From contig JAGTTD010000001.1 of the NCBI GenBank assembly GCA_018398585.1, positions 20,105,750 through 20,169,749 on the forward strand: 64,000 bases of DNA, read 5' to 3'. The stretch's first letter is position 1, and the number at the start of each line of letters is the position of its first letter. The notes below the pieces were generated by a model. The model saw only the letters and a list, made by a program, of their open reading frames with translations, did not search any database and was not told where the DNA came from. This DNA comes from Simmondsia chinensis. Taxonomy: Eukaryota > Streptophyta > Magnoliopsida > Caryophyllales > Simmondsiaceae. The translations under genes and the position numbers were made by a program. This document shows positions 10,835 to 22,690 of the stretch, piece by piece.

Positions 10835-12674
10835 TGTTAGGAATAGTGTCCTGAAAATCTCTATTTGTCATATAATTTTACTTTATTGATGAATAAAATA
10901 GAAGTTCTAGTCATTTCCTTGTTAAATTTTTGTAATTGAGCACGTACACTGCATGTAATTTTCTTTTAAAGAACATCCATGAGATGGATGTAGTCCTCAA
11001 ATTACATTTTACATGTTTGTTCCAAGTGGATAATGAGATTAAGCCACAGATAGACATGGAACAAAATGGTATGCAATGTCATTAGAAAAACTCGCAGTTG
11101 GTGACGAGCTTGGACTACTTGTTTGTTAAGACTATGACTTCATACTTTAGATGATTGGTGTTAGTCATGTGGATGGCGATCCAAAAGTGTTAGATTGGTG
11201 TGTTTAATAAGACTGATACACTAAGTTAGAGCATCTAAGTTACTTGTTTCAAGACTACTATCAGAAATGAGTGATTCATGTTGCACTATCTAAACAATGA
11301 TTCAAAATTCCGAGAGTATTCTGGACTTGTGCACGAAATGTTAGTTCCTTTCGTGTACTAAAAGTAAGGTCTTGATAAATGACTGAATTCCCACATATAC
11401 TGGGTAGTGCCGTGAAGTGTGATAAAGATCAAGCATTCAATAGGGAATCTATAGTCTCTTACGAGATACAGATGTCCCCTTAGTTGATTCACAAATATTT
11501 GAATTAATTCAAAATCTTTGCCCAAAGTGGTCCAAGTGTTTGACATTTGGAATGTATACTGTGAATATGTTCAAGTATAAATAAATTATTTAGTAAAAGG
11601 CGAGTCGGTAACTAATGGAAAAGTTGTAAGAAAAATAATGGTAGCAGTTGTCATTATTTTTTGTCATAGATATCTTATTGAAGGGTTGTTGTTGCAAGAA
11701 TAGTCTATTTGAGAATTATCGAATAAATGATTTAAGTCTAGAGTGTAGTGGAATTTATTTAGTGGAATTAAGTTTTATCATGAGATGATACTTAATTTAA
11801 CCCATTTGGAACTTGATTTAAATTGTCCCTGAGGTCCCTGCACAAACCTCTGTTTTTATTGTCATCAGAAAAATATTAGAGAATTCATGAGATGAATTAT
11901 TTATTAATGAGATGAGTAAATTTAAATTTGCCAAACGTTATTCATGAAATGAATAAAATTTGAAAATTATAAGATAAATAATTTTTAAAATTAAAATTCA
12001 TAGGATCAATTTTTACTTGTGGCAAACAAAAACATTGAAAAAGAAGGAAAAATCGCAAATTCTAATGGGAATGCATGTGTTTTGTAACTTGTCGTGGCTG
12101 GGACGTCCTAGCTTTATACATGCTTATGTGCACGAGCAAATGAAATGCAGCCACGTGGCACGCGTTTTGAAGTTTAAAAGAATGCTGTTTGTTTTGGGCT
12201 TAAATGACGTCGTTTTTTAGTATATTAAGGTGTCCCACATCGAGTTTTTGGAATTTTTTTGCTCCGATATCCTAATTAACATTAAGAGGTTTTTGTAAGT
12301 ATTAACTTTCGAAAACCAAATTAGAGAGAAATTTTTTTTGCAATTTTTCTGTTTAGTTTAATATTTTTCAGAACCCACACTCCGGTATTTTCAAGGTGAT
12401 TATATAGAAGGCTTCTGGGTCTTGGCATTCTAGTATTCTTCTGGTTTTCTTTTATTTTGAGCAATTTCAGGTATTCTTCTTTCCTTTCTCTTTAAAAATT
12501 TTCACCTTTCAATTTATTTACAATATTCTTATTATGGTAGTTTTAAATTCATGCTGTTATTTTGAATGTATTAGGAAATTTTAAATCAACTTTAGATTAA
12601 AAACAAGGAATTTTAAACTCTTCTGCTATGCTAGTTTAATAAACTTAGGGAAAAGTTTGAAATTCATCCCAACA
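10835..12674 (+). repeat. COP-1 5' LTR (short form, 1840 bp)
   Basis: Starts TGTTAGGAATAGTG and ends CCCAACA immediately before 'attaatatcagatct', a decayed initiator-Met primer site. Paired with 45084-47026. The TATA region seen in other family LTRs is lost here ('ccgatatcctaattaac'). It carries palindromes with 3-base loops at 10973-10991, 11776-11790, 11882-11898 and 11938-11956. Confidence 0.85.
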
Positions 12675-13757
12675 ATTAATATCAGATCTATCTTCTAATT
12701 ACATTCATAATATATATGATAGGTATAATAAGATCAAATTAAATAGATTTACAATTTAATAAAATAGATATTTTTTTAAGAAGAATGGATAGTTTAATTT
12801 GATTTTAATAATAATCAAAGTACCGATTTAAATTATTTAAATCGATAATGAATTAATAGTTAATTCAGATCTGTCAATGTGTATTCATTAAAATCAAATT
12901 CATATTATTCATATGATGAGATTGTACATATTTGATCAAGATTTATGGAATTAGATAAATTGAACTAATGAGATTGGATTCAATTATTTTTTAATAAAAA
13001 AATTAATTAATTGCTGACAATGACTTCATGGTGATGTGGCCTTTTTATTTTAAAAAAAAACTTTTTTTTGGGGATGAGTAGTACCAAATTATGTAATTAT
13101 AATTAAAAATTTATTTTTATTAATTTATTTTAATTTTTATAATGAGATTCTAATGGAGATTATGAGATAAACTAAAAAGTAAATGCAATGTAATTAAAAC
13201 TAGTAGTTTATAAAATTCAAGTGCGAGCGAGTTTCAATTGTTGAAAGCACACGGTCTCCATTACCGGTCTAGCAGTATAATGAATTGGCATCGCTCTCCG
13301 CGTAGGGTGTCGGTTTGCAGGTTATAGGGTTAGACTACTATTAGGGCAAACCAAAGTGCAAAGAAGCGATGTGACCACGATGCTGTGAAGTATTACGTGT
13401 ATTTGCAGGGATGTTTAGGTAATGGTTTACACTAGACTAGCATGATACATTAGCCTCATCGAGGAGCTCTGTTGTGTCATGTTTGAGAGTAAGGTAAAGT
13501 GGTGAGCTAATCATGTTTAGTAAGAGTTATAAGAAAACATGTTAATTGTGAATAGTTTTCACCCAAACTAATTTCATACGACCTTGTTGTCGGAGTGCAA
13601 GGAGTGGCGTATCTGGGTCATCATTGCATACATGATAGTACAAATCTGGGGATGCCAGACTTATTATGATTACTAAAATAAAATAATTGATATCACTACG
13701 TTATACATGACTCATATTAGATAGTTACGCAAATGTTTGCATTTATAGTGCTTTCAA
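12675..13757 (+). other. COP-1 primer site and untranslated leader
   Basis: Primer site at 12675-12689 (canonical 'attggtatcagagc' changed to 'attaatatcagatc'). The leader is shorter than in COP-2 and COP-3. It keeps one poor unit of the paired-palindrome array (13136-13172) and the conserved 3' block from about 13200, with 'ggtctccattaccggtctagcagtata' split features shared with 28340, 52310 and their homologues. Confidence 0.75.
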
Positions 13758-14452
13758 ATGGCTGTGACTAGTGCACTTCATTCAATACTGAATGTTAATG
13801 CTTTAACTAGACCGAATTATTTCACTCAAAAAATGATATTGGACATAGTGTCAATACATGTGGGTCAAAAGTTTCTTCCCATTAATGCTCGACTTACAGT
13901 GCCCATTAATAATTCTACAACTGTTGTTAAAGAGCGTTATAAACGCTGGCATAAGGCTAATGAGTTAGCTAGATGCTTTATTTTGGCTTCAATGATAGAT
14001 GTTCTCAAGCATCAGATGCTTGAGATGGAAACAGTAGCTGAGATGATCAAACATTTATAAGAAATGTTTGGTGGTCAAGATAGGGCAGCTTGGTAAGAGC
14101 TGATGTGGAAGCTGTTGAATGTGAGGATGTCAGAAGGGTCGCCGGTTCAGGAGCACATCATGAAAATGATGGCATGTTTATCTGAGCTGGAGATTAATGG
14201 AGCTAAGATTGGCAGTCAATCTCCATGGGACATCATCCTCATCTCTTTGTCCATGTCTTTTACTGAGTTCAGGCTCAACTGCACAACGAATAATAAATAT
14301 TGGTCATTACCTGAGCTGAGGAAGGAGCTACAGGTTGCAGAGGGTGTGATACGAGCTAAGGGGGGTGTCCACTTGACTCAGGCAAAAAGGGCTAGTGGGA
14401 GCAAGCAGCACTAGGGGCCGACTTGAAAAAAAGGAAAACGCAAGGTTGCTAA
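13758..14452 (+). pseudogene. gag: COP-1 gag, N-terminal and central part
   Basis: Copia gag of the UBN2 type: start MAVTSALHSILN at 13758, then the central helix block (LKHQMLEMETVAEMIKHL, then SEGSPVQEHIMKMMACLSEL) and LQVAEGVIRAKGGVHLTQA. Stops occur at 14058 (K-stop-EMF) and 14094 (W-stop-EL), the second where the homologue at 53150 has RQEL. The frame is interrupted at 14453 by a solo LTR and continues at 16303 with the zinc knuckle. Confidence 0.85.
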
Positions 14453-16302
14453 TGTTGGAATCGGTGTCCTTGAAAAATCCAATTAACTAGTTTTAAATAT
14501 TAAATAAATAAAATAATTTTAGATATTTATTGTCTGAGTATATTCTACGAGTCAAACATGTGTGATTGTTTTTTTCTAAAATGTTCCATGTGATGGACGT
14601 TGTCCAAGATGATGTGTTAGGTTTGGTTTAAGTGGTCAATGAAATTGAACTATGGAAAGACTTAGATCAAACAAGTGGCATGTTTTCAAGGTATGTTTGT
14701 CGTCGGTGATACGTTTGGACAACTTGTCCAATAAGATTATAATATGATACTTTTGATGACTTGTTTTGGTCATATGGGTAGGGATCCAAGAGTATCATGT
14801 TGGTATTTTCAATAAGATTCGAATACTGAGCAAGACCACCTAAATTGGTAGCTTCATTACTGCCATCAGAAATAATTAATTAAGATGATAACTATAATTT
14901 TGGGAAATAGTCCGAACTCATGCGTGGAATTTTAATTGCTTTGATGCCCAAAATGAGGAGGTTAAAATTGAATAATCAGGATCTTACATTCTTGGACAAC
15001 TGCATGAAGTGTGGCGGGAATGGATATTTCACTAGGAATCGACAACAAAGGATGTCCCCCTATTTAATTCCCAAATATATGAACATATTTCAGAATCTTT
15101 TGCTAGAGTATTCCATATGTTCGACATTTGGACTTAATACGGAAAGTTTTTATGTGTTATGAATCGTTCGAGAAGGGCGAGTCGGGAGCTACAGTGATAG
15201 AGGTGAGAAAAATAGAAATAGTAGTTAAGGTAGTTTTTTGCTCACGGATATCTAATAAAGGGGTTAATTGTTGCAATAATAATAAAATTTTTTGGGATAT
15301 TCTTGAGTGAATATATTTAGTTCTAAAGTGTAGTAAAATTTATTTAGTAGAATTAAGTTTTATTAAATGGTGGACAATTGTTATCATGAGATGATAATTA
15401 GATTTGACCCATTTGGAGCTAGAGTTAGATTGTCCTTGAGGTAGCTCCGCAAGCCTCAACTTAAGCACTGTTTGAAAATATTTAAATTGAATTCATGGGA
15501 TGAATTATTTGGTCATGAGATGAATAAATAATTTTGCTAAGCTTAATTCATAAGATGAATTATTTATTCATGATATGAATAACTTAATTTTTACTATTTA
15601 ATATGACTTAGATGAATTTTATGCATGTGAAAATTAAACAAAATAAAAAAAGAAAGATATATTGTATATACCCAGTGCATGTAAATTGTAAGTGGGCCCC
15701 ATGCAATTTATTTTATTTTTTATTTTCATTTTGTTTATAGAATTTGTAAGGCAGCCGAGGGTTGCCATGAGTTTTTTGTTTTTGTTCTAAGTTTTGTAAT
15801 CTAGTTTTTTCTCCCACAATGAAAAACCTAAAACTGTTTTAGGATTTTTTTTAAATTATTGTTTATCATAGTTTTTTACGTAAAATTATTTTTCGGAAAG
15901 ATTTAAAGGAAAATTTTTTATTTGAAATTTTTTCTGAATTAAATATTTTGGGAGCTCAAACTCCGATGCTAATAGAGGTCAATGCGGCGAAGATCTTGAG
16001 GTGTCAAGAAGTTCCTTCTTCGAATTTCTGATCTACAAAGTCAAAGTCTGGATTTGTACTTCAGGTATGTCTAAATTAAGTATTTGATATTTAATTTGCC
16101 TTTTTTCTTTATTTCATTTATTCTACATACTATGTTTATATATGTTTATATATGTTTCATTAGATGTTTTGATTGTTATATTATGATCCTATTAGAGTAA
16201 TATCTAGGTATAATTAATTAGTTTAATTAGATTAGGGCATTAAAATTAAAATTAAGAATTTTAAATCAGCTTTCCGCGGCGTCCGCTCTAGTCGTTCCAA
16301 CA
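14453..16302 (+). mobile_element. Solo LTR of a divergent member of the same copia family
   Basis: 1850 bp, TGTTGGAATCGG...CCAACA, inserted in COP-1 gag between the basic linker and the zinc knuckle. It shares the family layout with 10835-12674 (for example the 'ccatgtgatgga' palindrome, the 'gagtcgg' block at 15178 and 'gaattcatgggatgaatt' at 15489) but is much diverged. Flanks are gctaa and actag, a decayed 5-bp duplication agreeing at three positions. No internal domain is present, so a solo LTR from LTR-LTR recombination is inferred. Confidence 0.8.
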
Positions 16303-17889
16303 ACTAGTGTAAGAACTAAGTTTATGAAGAAGTTAGCAAGCAGAAAGTGTTTCTTTTGTGGAAAGATGGGCCACTGGAAGAGGAACCACACAAAGTACAT
16401 ACCTACCCTTCTGCAAAGACTGCTAAGCCATCTAGTGAAGTTATGATGATATCTCACGTACTTGTGTCATGCGTAGTTGAGAGTCCACCAAGTTCCTAGT
16501 GTGTGGGCTCGAGTTCACCTGACCATGTCTGTAATATGTTACAAAGGCTCAGGCTAACCAGGGGGCAGCATGATGGAGACGTGTACCTGGCGGTTTGAGA
16601 CAGCACAAGAGTAGCGATCTTAGGAGCCGGAGATGTTAGCTTAGTCTTTAGTGGTAGGGTTTTGGTTGGAAAGGATTGTTTATTTGTACCTGTATTGTGG
16701 AGGAATTTGATTTTTGTCACTTATTTGGGGATAATGGTTATTCATTGAATTCTAGTTATGAACTATATATTACGAGAAATAAATTGCTTATTTGCAAAGG
16801 TACAAGTGTGGATGGTTTATTTATGTTGCTTCTTGATCAAAACTCTGATATTTGTTTAAATAAATCTAACACAAGCTCACTTGCTCAGCTTCCTAAGAAA
16901 AAATGACTTGTAAGGGATAATGCCTTCACATGGCACCAACATTTAGGTCATATTAAGTCATTACCAGTCTGCAAATCCAACATATAAGGTAAGATGACCA
17001 AACCCATCTTTAAGAGTAAAGGCAACAAGGTTGGTGACGTACTTGAGCTGGTTCACACATACGTATGTGCACCAATGAATGTTCAAGCAATAAGTGGATA
17101 TGATTACTTCATCACATTCACATATGATTACCCAAGGTATGGATATGTTTACCAAAGGATACATAAGTTGGACTCTTTTGAAAAGTTCAAACAGTACAAA
17201 GCTAAAGTTGAAAAGCAATTAGGCAAAGAAGTAAAGTCACTTCGATCAGATTGAGGTGGAGAATACCTTTCGGGTGCATTTCTGGATTTCCTAACTGCAA
17301 ATAGGATAAGATCTTAGCATTCTGTTCCAGATACACTGATACAAAATCGTGTTGTCGAAAGAAGGAATAGGACATTGTTAGAGATGGTAAGGTCCATTGA
17401 GAGTCATGCTACTTTACCAATCTCTTTTTTGGGTTATGCTTTAGAGACAACAACATATCTTATTTACTTAGTTCCATCTAAGTCAGTTCCTAAAGCGCCT
17501 ATGGAGTTATGGACTAGGCGAAAGCCATGTCAGGGGTACCTTTGAATTTGGGAGTGCCTAGCATGTGTTGAAAAAGAATCCTGACAAGTTGGAATCAGGG
17601 ACGGAGCTGTGCATGTTTGTTGGTTATCCCAAAGGAACAAGGGGTGGTCTTTTCTATGGTCCTTCTGATCAAAAGGTTTTTGTAAGTGTGAATGTGAAAT
17701 ATTTAGAGGAGGATTTTGTAGTAGACCATAAAAGCAAAAGCAGAGTAGTGGTAGAGGAATTAAAAGAAAATGACGCTAATTCTGAATAGCTAGACACAAC
17801 TTGGGATTCAGTGGATGCATTAGATGCACCTACTAATAGGGTCGAGAATGTTCCAAAAACACGAGAGCCTAGGCGCAGTGGGAGGATTG
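16303..17889 (+). pseudogene. COP-1 gag zinc knuckle, protease and integrase remnants
   Basis: Zinc knuckle at 16348-16392 reads CFFCGKMGHWKRNH, with the last Cys replaced by His. The protease loop at 16498-16540 has GSSS where DSGS is expected, so the catalytic Asp is lost. The pre-integrase part is deleted. The integrase core (16994-17254) has Tyr for the first catalytic Asp (HTYVCAPMN) and FTYDY for FTDDY. 17565-17789 gives the block after the core (KKNPDKLESG, VGYPKGTRGGLFY). The N-terminal linker of RT (GRI) stops at the target site of GYP-B at 17885-17889. Confidence 0.85.
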
Positions 17890-17929
17890 TGTCACAAAGC
17901 TAGGGTTGTGGCGGGATGGGAAGTGAATT
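17890..17929 (-). repeat. GYP-B left (3') LTR, outer 40 bp
   Basis: 'tgtcacaaagctaggg...gggaagtgaatt' aligns with 43097-43137, the outer end of the right LTR. Its other part is at 41605-41856. Confidence 0.8.
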
Positions 17930-18304
17930 TATTATGATTCAAGATCAAACATGAATCATGACCTAGGGATAAGAAAGTATGAAATGAGAAGAGAAGTGAA
18001 AGAGATGAGAATTAGAGAAAAATTAGGGTTAAGAGAGGAAAGACATCAATTTTCTATTCAATGAATCAAGAATACAAGATATTTTGCTTATTTATACACA
18101 AGATTAAAGACAACTAGAACATTGCACCAAGACAAACACTCAAACCTACTTAACTATACTAGGCGCTAAAACATACTTCACCCGCTAATCACCTAAACCA
18201 ATTTTTCCGCCAAAATGATATTTGAATGAACAAATGTAAAATCACATCAAATCGACTATGACAGCAGCCAAAAATGAAGAAAATGGCTCATGGTCATGAT
18301 AATA
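17930..18304 (-). repeat. GYP-A left (3') LTR
   Basis: Aligned with 41233-41604. The plus-strand purine-rich 'gagatgagaa' blocks shared by all gypsy LTRs of this window lie near its left end. It ends '...catgataata', next to the minus-strand purine tract (complement of 18305-18317, 'ccccctccttaag'). Confidence 0.8.
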
Positions 18305-18583
18305 CCCCCTCCTTAAGAACATTCTTGCCCCAAGAATGAAGAAGAATGAACTTCAAATCTTCCCAACTTGCATTTGTTGGATCCAAATTAGCCCATTGTA
18401 TAAGGACCTCTTCCTCTGGTTTGCCACTCTTCTCCACCAAACGTGATCCCAACGCAGCTGCAGGAGCTTGCACCAGATTCCCACTGCTAGTTGCCCCTGG
18501 AGGACTAGCTGAGCAACCTTTTCCCTTCGCCCTATATCATATTAAAAGAGAAATATGAAACACGGGTGAACAAAAGAATCAGG
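18305..18583 (-). pseudogene. GYP-A integrase C-terminal end and 3' region
   Basis: On the minus strand, starting at the COP-3 junction, the frame reads PDSFVHPCFIF. This continues the integrase C-terminal block (YRLEIPPN) that stops on the other side of COP-3 at 37039. The known family sequence has HPVFHVS here. Downstream, coding is degraded up to the purine tract. Confidence 0.7.
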
Positions 18584-20856
18584 TGTTAGGAACAATGTCC
18601 TGAAATCCAGATTTATTCTACATATATTGTTTTAATTAATAAGTAAGATTGAAGTCCCAGTCGTGTCCTAGTTAAATTTGTGTAAGCGAGCATTTATACT
18701 GCATGTGATTTTCTTTTTGGAAACATCCATGAGATGGGTGTAGTCCTCAGACTACAATTTACATGTTTGATCTAAGTGTTTTTGAGATTAAGCCACAGAT
18801 GGACTTGGAACAAATATAGATTGTTGTTTGAAAGAATCGCAGTCGAAGACAAGTTTGGACCACTTGTATGTTAAGAGTATAACGTGACACTTTAGATGAC
18901 TTGTCTTGGTCATGTGGATGGAGATCCAAAAGTGTTAGGTTAGTGTGTTTAATTTGATTAACACACTGAGTTGGACCATGTGGATTACTTGTTTCTAGAC
19001 TAATGAGTCATTCAGATTGTACTGTTTGAATGATAACTCTAAATTCTGAGGGTATTCTGGACTTGTGCATGGAGCGTTAGTCACTTTGGTGTACTATTAG
19101 TAAGGTCTAAACGAATGACTGAAATCCCACGTACACTGGGTAGCGGTGTGAAGTGTGATAAGGATCAGGTATTCAACAGGAAATTTACAGTCTCTTATGA
19201 GATACAGATGTCCCCTTAGTTGATTCGCAAATATTTGAATAGTTCGGAAGCTTTGTCCAAGTTATTCCAAGTGTTTGACATTTGAAATTTATAATGTGAA
19301 TATGTTCAAGTATAAATGAATTATTCAGTGAAGTTTGACATTTGAAATTTATAATGTGAATATGTTCAAGTATAAATGAATTATTCAGTGAAGGGTGAGT
19401 CGGTAACTAATGGAGAAGCTGTGAGAAGGATAATGGTAGTGGTCATAGTTATCCTTTGTCATGGACATCTAGTGGCGGGGTTGTTGTCATCAACACAGTC
19501 TATTAAGGAGATATTGAATAAATAATTTAAGTCTGGAGTGCAGCGAGATTTATTTAATGGACTTAAGTCTCATTAATTGGTAATTAAATTATCTCATGAG
19601 ATTATTAATTTAACTCATTTGGAGCTAGATTTAAATTGTCCCTGAGGTCCCTGCACAAGCCTCTGTTTTTATTGCCATCGGAAAAAATATTACAGAATTC
19701 ATGCGATGAATTATTTATCCATAAGATGGGTAAATTAATTTTACCAAATATTATTCATAAGATGATTAAAAATTAAAAATTATAAAATAAAATAATTTTA
19801 GAAAATTAAAATTTATAAGATGAATTTTTGCATGTGGGAAACAAAGCGAAAAAAATCGCAAACTATACTCGCATAGGTATCAATCCGCATCTATGCGTAT
19901 AGGCCAACCAGCGCGTGCTAGGGCATGATCCATGCCTTGGGGCACGAACCAATCACGTTCCGCCACATGGTACGCGATGATAAGCAAAAATGCGCTGGCT
20001 TTTGCTAAAGTGAAATGCAGAGTTTTTAGCATTATTAACCTAAAACGGTGCGTTTTGTGTTTAAACGGGTGAATCCCACATCATTAATTTTATAATTTTT
20101 TGCTCCGGTATACTACTACAAATAAATGTACCTATTCCAAGGGTTTGGCATTCAATCAAAATAAATTATTTTAGGTTTTTATAAATTGTTTCGAAGACCT
20201 AAGTGTAGAGAAAAATTTCCGCTAAAATTTTTCTTTCCTAGTTTAATATTTTTTGGAGCCCGCCCTCCAGGTAGTTTGAGGTCATTGCGTAGAAGATCGC
20301 GGGGTCTCAATTTTCTTGGTATTCTATATTACTGGAGCAATTCCAGGTATGTTCTTCTTTCCTTATTCTTTTTGCTTTTCTATTTATTTATAGTATTCGT
20401 TATTATGCTTGTTTAAGTTTATGAATTGTTATGAATATATTAGAGTACAAGGCCTATAGATCTAAAGTAAGAATTTAGATCGATTGATTTAAATTATGAA
20501 TTTAAGTTAGTAGATTTAAAATTAGGAATTTTAAATCAACCCTAGGTTTAGAATTATGAATTCTAAACCCGTTCCGCTGCATAAACTTATAAACTTTAGG
20601 GAGAATTTTTAAAATTCGTCCCAACAACCGGTATTAGGGCAAAGAGTTTATAGAGATAAATCTATTCCCGAGAACTCTTGCAAGTGAGGTGTCACGAAGC
20701 GTGACTCTCCAACCAGGGGCTTAGGTAAAGAGAAGAGTCTTCTTCTCTAAGTGCTCTAATAAGTACCTATTGTTATGGCCATAGTTGAGAACTGTGAACC
20801 CAATAGTTGGCATCAGAGCTTATTTTTCCAACAAAATTTTATTCTTTTACTCAACA
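18584..20856 (+). repeat. COP-3 5' LTR (long form, 2273 bp)
   Basis: TGTTAGGAAC...CTCAACA, followed by the primer site. It has an exact 60-bp tandem duplication at 19273-19392 that the 3' LTR lacks. The TATA box is decayed ('tactacaaataaatg' near 20109). The last 210 bp (20647-20856) form an extra U5 segment absent from COP-1; its presence at the far end of the 3' LTR (36822-37038) proves that it belongs to the LTR. Confidence 0.85.
19273..19392 (+). repeat. 60-bp perfect tandem duplication in LTR
   Basis: Two identical units, 19273-19332 and 19333-19392, starting 'gtttgacatttgaaattt' and ending 'ttattcagtgaa'. The 3' LTR has one copy at about 32149. Confidence 0.95.
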
Positions 20857-22213
20857 ATTGGTATCAGATCTAGTCTCTTATTACATTCATAATATACATA
20901 AACTGGTATAATAAGATCGAAATAAATAGATTTGTGATTTAATAAAATAAAGATTTTATTAAGAAGGAAAGTTACTTTAATTTAACGGTTCGATTTAAAT
21001 TGTTTTAATCAATAATGAATTAATAGTTAATTCAGATGATTGCACAAAGTAATGATTTAAAATGTTTAATTTGTTAATGAATTAATTGTTAATCGGATTG
21101 TATAAAGTAACGATTCAAATTCTTTAAATCAGTTAAAAGAGTTAATAGTTAACTAGGTTATTTAAAGTCTCGATTTGGATTGTTTAAATTGGTTAGAAGA
21201 TTTAATAGTTAACTAGGTTACTTAAAGTATTGATTTATGTTTAAATCGGTTAAAAGATTTAATAGTTAACCTGGTTGTTTATAGTAACGATTTAAATTGT
21301 TTAAATCGTTAATGAATTAATCGTTAATTAGGAACAACACATAAAATTTGCGTTTTGTTCGTAGAATGAGATTGTACATTCTCTATCATGATTTACGAAA
21401 TCAGACAAAATTGATCTAATAAGATTAGGGTCAAATATTTTTAACAATAATAGATTAAATTGAACAAAGTTGATCAAATAGAATTAGAATCAATTAATTT
21501 TATGACATTGGATAAAATTGATTTAATGAAATTATATTCAATTATTGTACTAAATTAATTATTTTAATTTACAAAAAAAAAAAAAAAAAATCTTACGATG
21601 TCAGCCACTAACGTTAGAATTTGACGTCACCAGCTGACGTTGACGTCAGCACTGACGTGGCTCTGACATTAGCGAGTATTTGTATTAAAAAATATTTTTG
21701 GGACGTGTAGACGTCAGTACTGATTTACATAATTATAAATTAATTATTTAATTAATTAATTTATTTTAGAATGAGATTCTAAATTTATGTTATGTAATAA
21801 TCTGGGTTGTGAAGCAATGTATTTTAAATAAAAGTTATTTGAAGTTATTTTAGAATAAATTATAAAATAGACTATGAGATAGTCTAGGCTTGTTTTATTT
21901 TTGGAATAAGAATCTAAAATAGACTATGAGATAGTCTAAGCACAAAAAGAAAAAAGGATATCGATTTTAAATAAAACTAATTTTATTAATTAATTAGATT
22001 TTAGAATTAGATTCTTAAAAACAGATTACGCGATAACCTAGATTTTGGTATCAATTTAAATAAAAGGATTCAAATTAAGTTAATTTATATTAATTTATTT
22101 TTAGACTAAGATTCTAATGCAAGATTATGAGATAATCTATATGGTAAAACGATAGTGTTTTTGAATAAATTAATTAATTATTAATGGTTAATTTTAGAAT
22201 GAGATCCTAAAGG
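20857..22213 (+). other. COP-3 primer site and leader, first part
   Basis: Primer site 'attggtatcagatc' (20857-20870) matches the complement of initiator tRNA-Met. Then come a degenerate tandem array with 'ttaatagttaactagg' (about 21000-21330), an AT-rich stretch with 18 A at 21573-21590, and paired palindromes from 21763, for example 'tagactatgagatagtcta' (twice). The CACTA element enters at 22214, between the two palindromes of the last unit. No coding frame is seen. Confidence 0.75.
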
Positions 22214-22242
22214 CACTACAAAAAAAGTGACCATTACCAACA

Positions 22243-22690
22243 ATAGTATTTCAGGTTCTGTTGGTAATGGTTGTACATTACCAACAACAAAATGTTACTG
22301 TTGGTAATGACTTAGGAGGAGTAAAAAATTAAAATAATAAAGACTTAGTCCCAACAAAAATAAATTTCTATTGGTATTGATACAATCAATCCCAACAGAA
22401 TAGATTTCTGTTGGTATTGATACAGTCAATCCCAACCGAATAGATTTTTGTTGGTATTGACTACCTTAATGCCAACAGAAATAAGTACTATTGGTATTAA
22501 CTAACTCAATGCCAAAAAAAATAAGTGTTGTTGGTATTGACTAGCTTAATGCCAACAGAAATAAGTGCTGTTGGTACTGACTAGCTCAACGTCTGTAAAA
22601 ATAAATTTTGTTGGTATTGACTAGATCATTGTTAAATAAAATAAATTTTGTTGGTATCGACTAAATTAATACCAATAGACGTATTTATCA
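22243..22690. repeat. CACTA left subterminal repeats
   Basis: About eight copies of a roughly 55-60-bp unit built around 'ttggtattga...tcaat(a/g)ccaacaga'. Each copy is itself a short inverted repeat (TGTTGGTAT...ATACCAACA). Known: subterminal repeats are the binding sites of CACTA accessory proteins. Degeneracy rises toward 22690. Confidence 0.85.

Noticed and set aside
12017..12220. 67-codon frame in the COP-1 LTR
   Set aside because: Lies in LTR DNA and is not kept in the other LTR copies of the family.
20641..20646. End of the COP-3 5' LTR at CCCAACA (20646)
   Set aside because: The 3' LTR of the same element continues 217 bp beyond the matching point to the target duplication at 37038, so the LTR ends at 20856.
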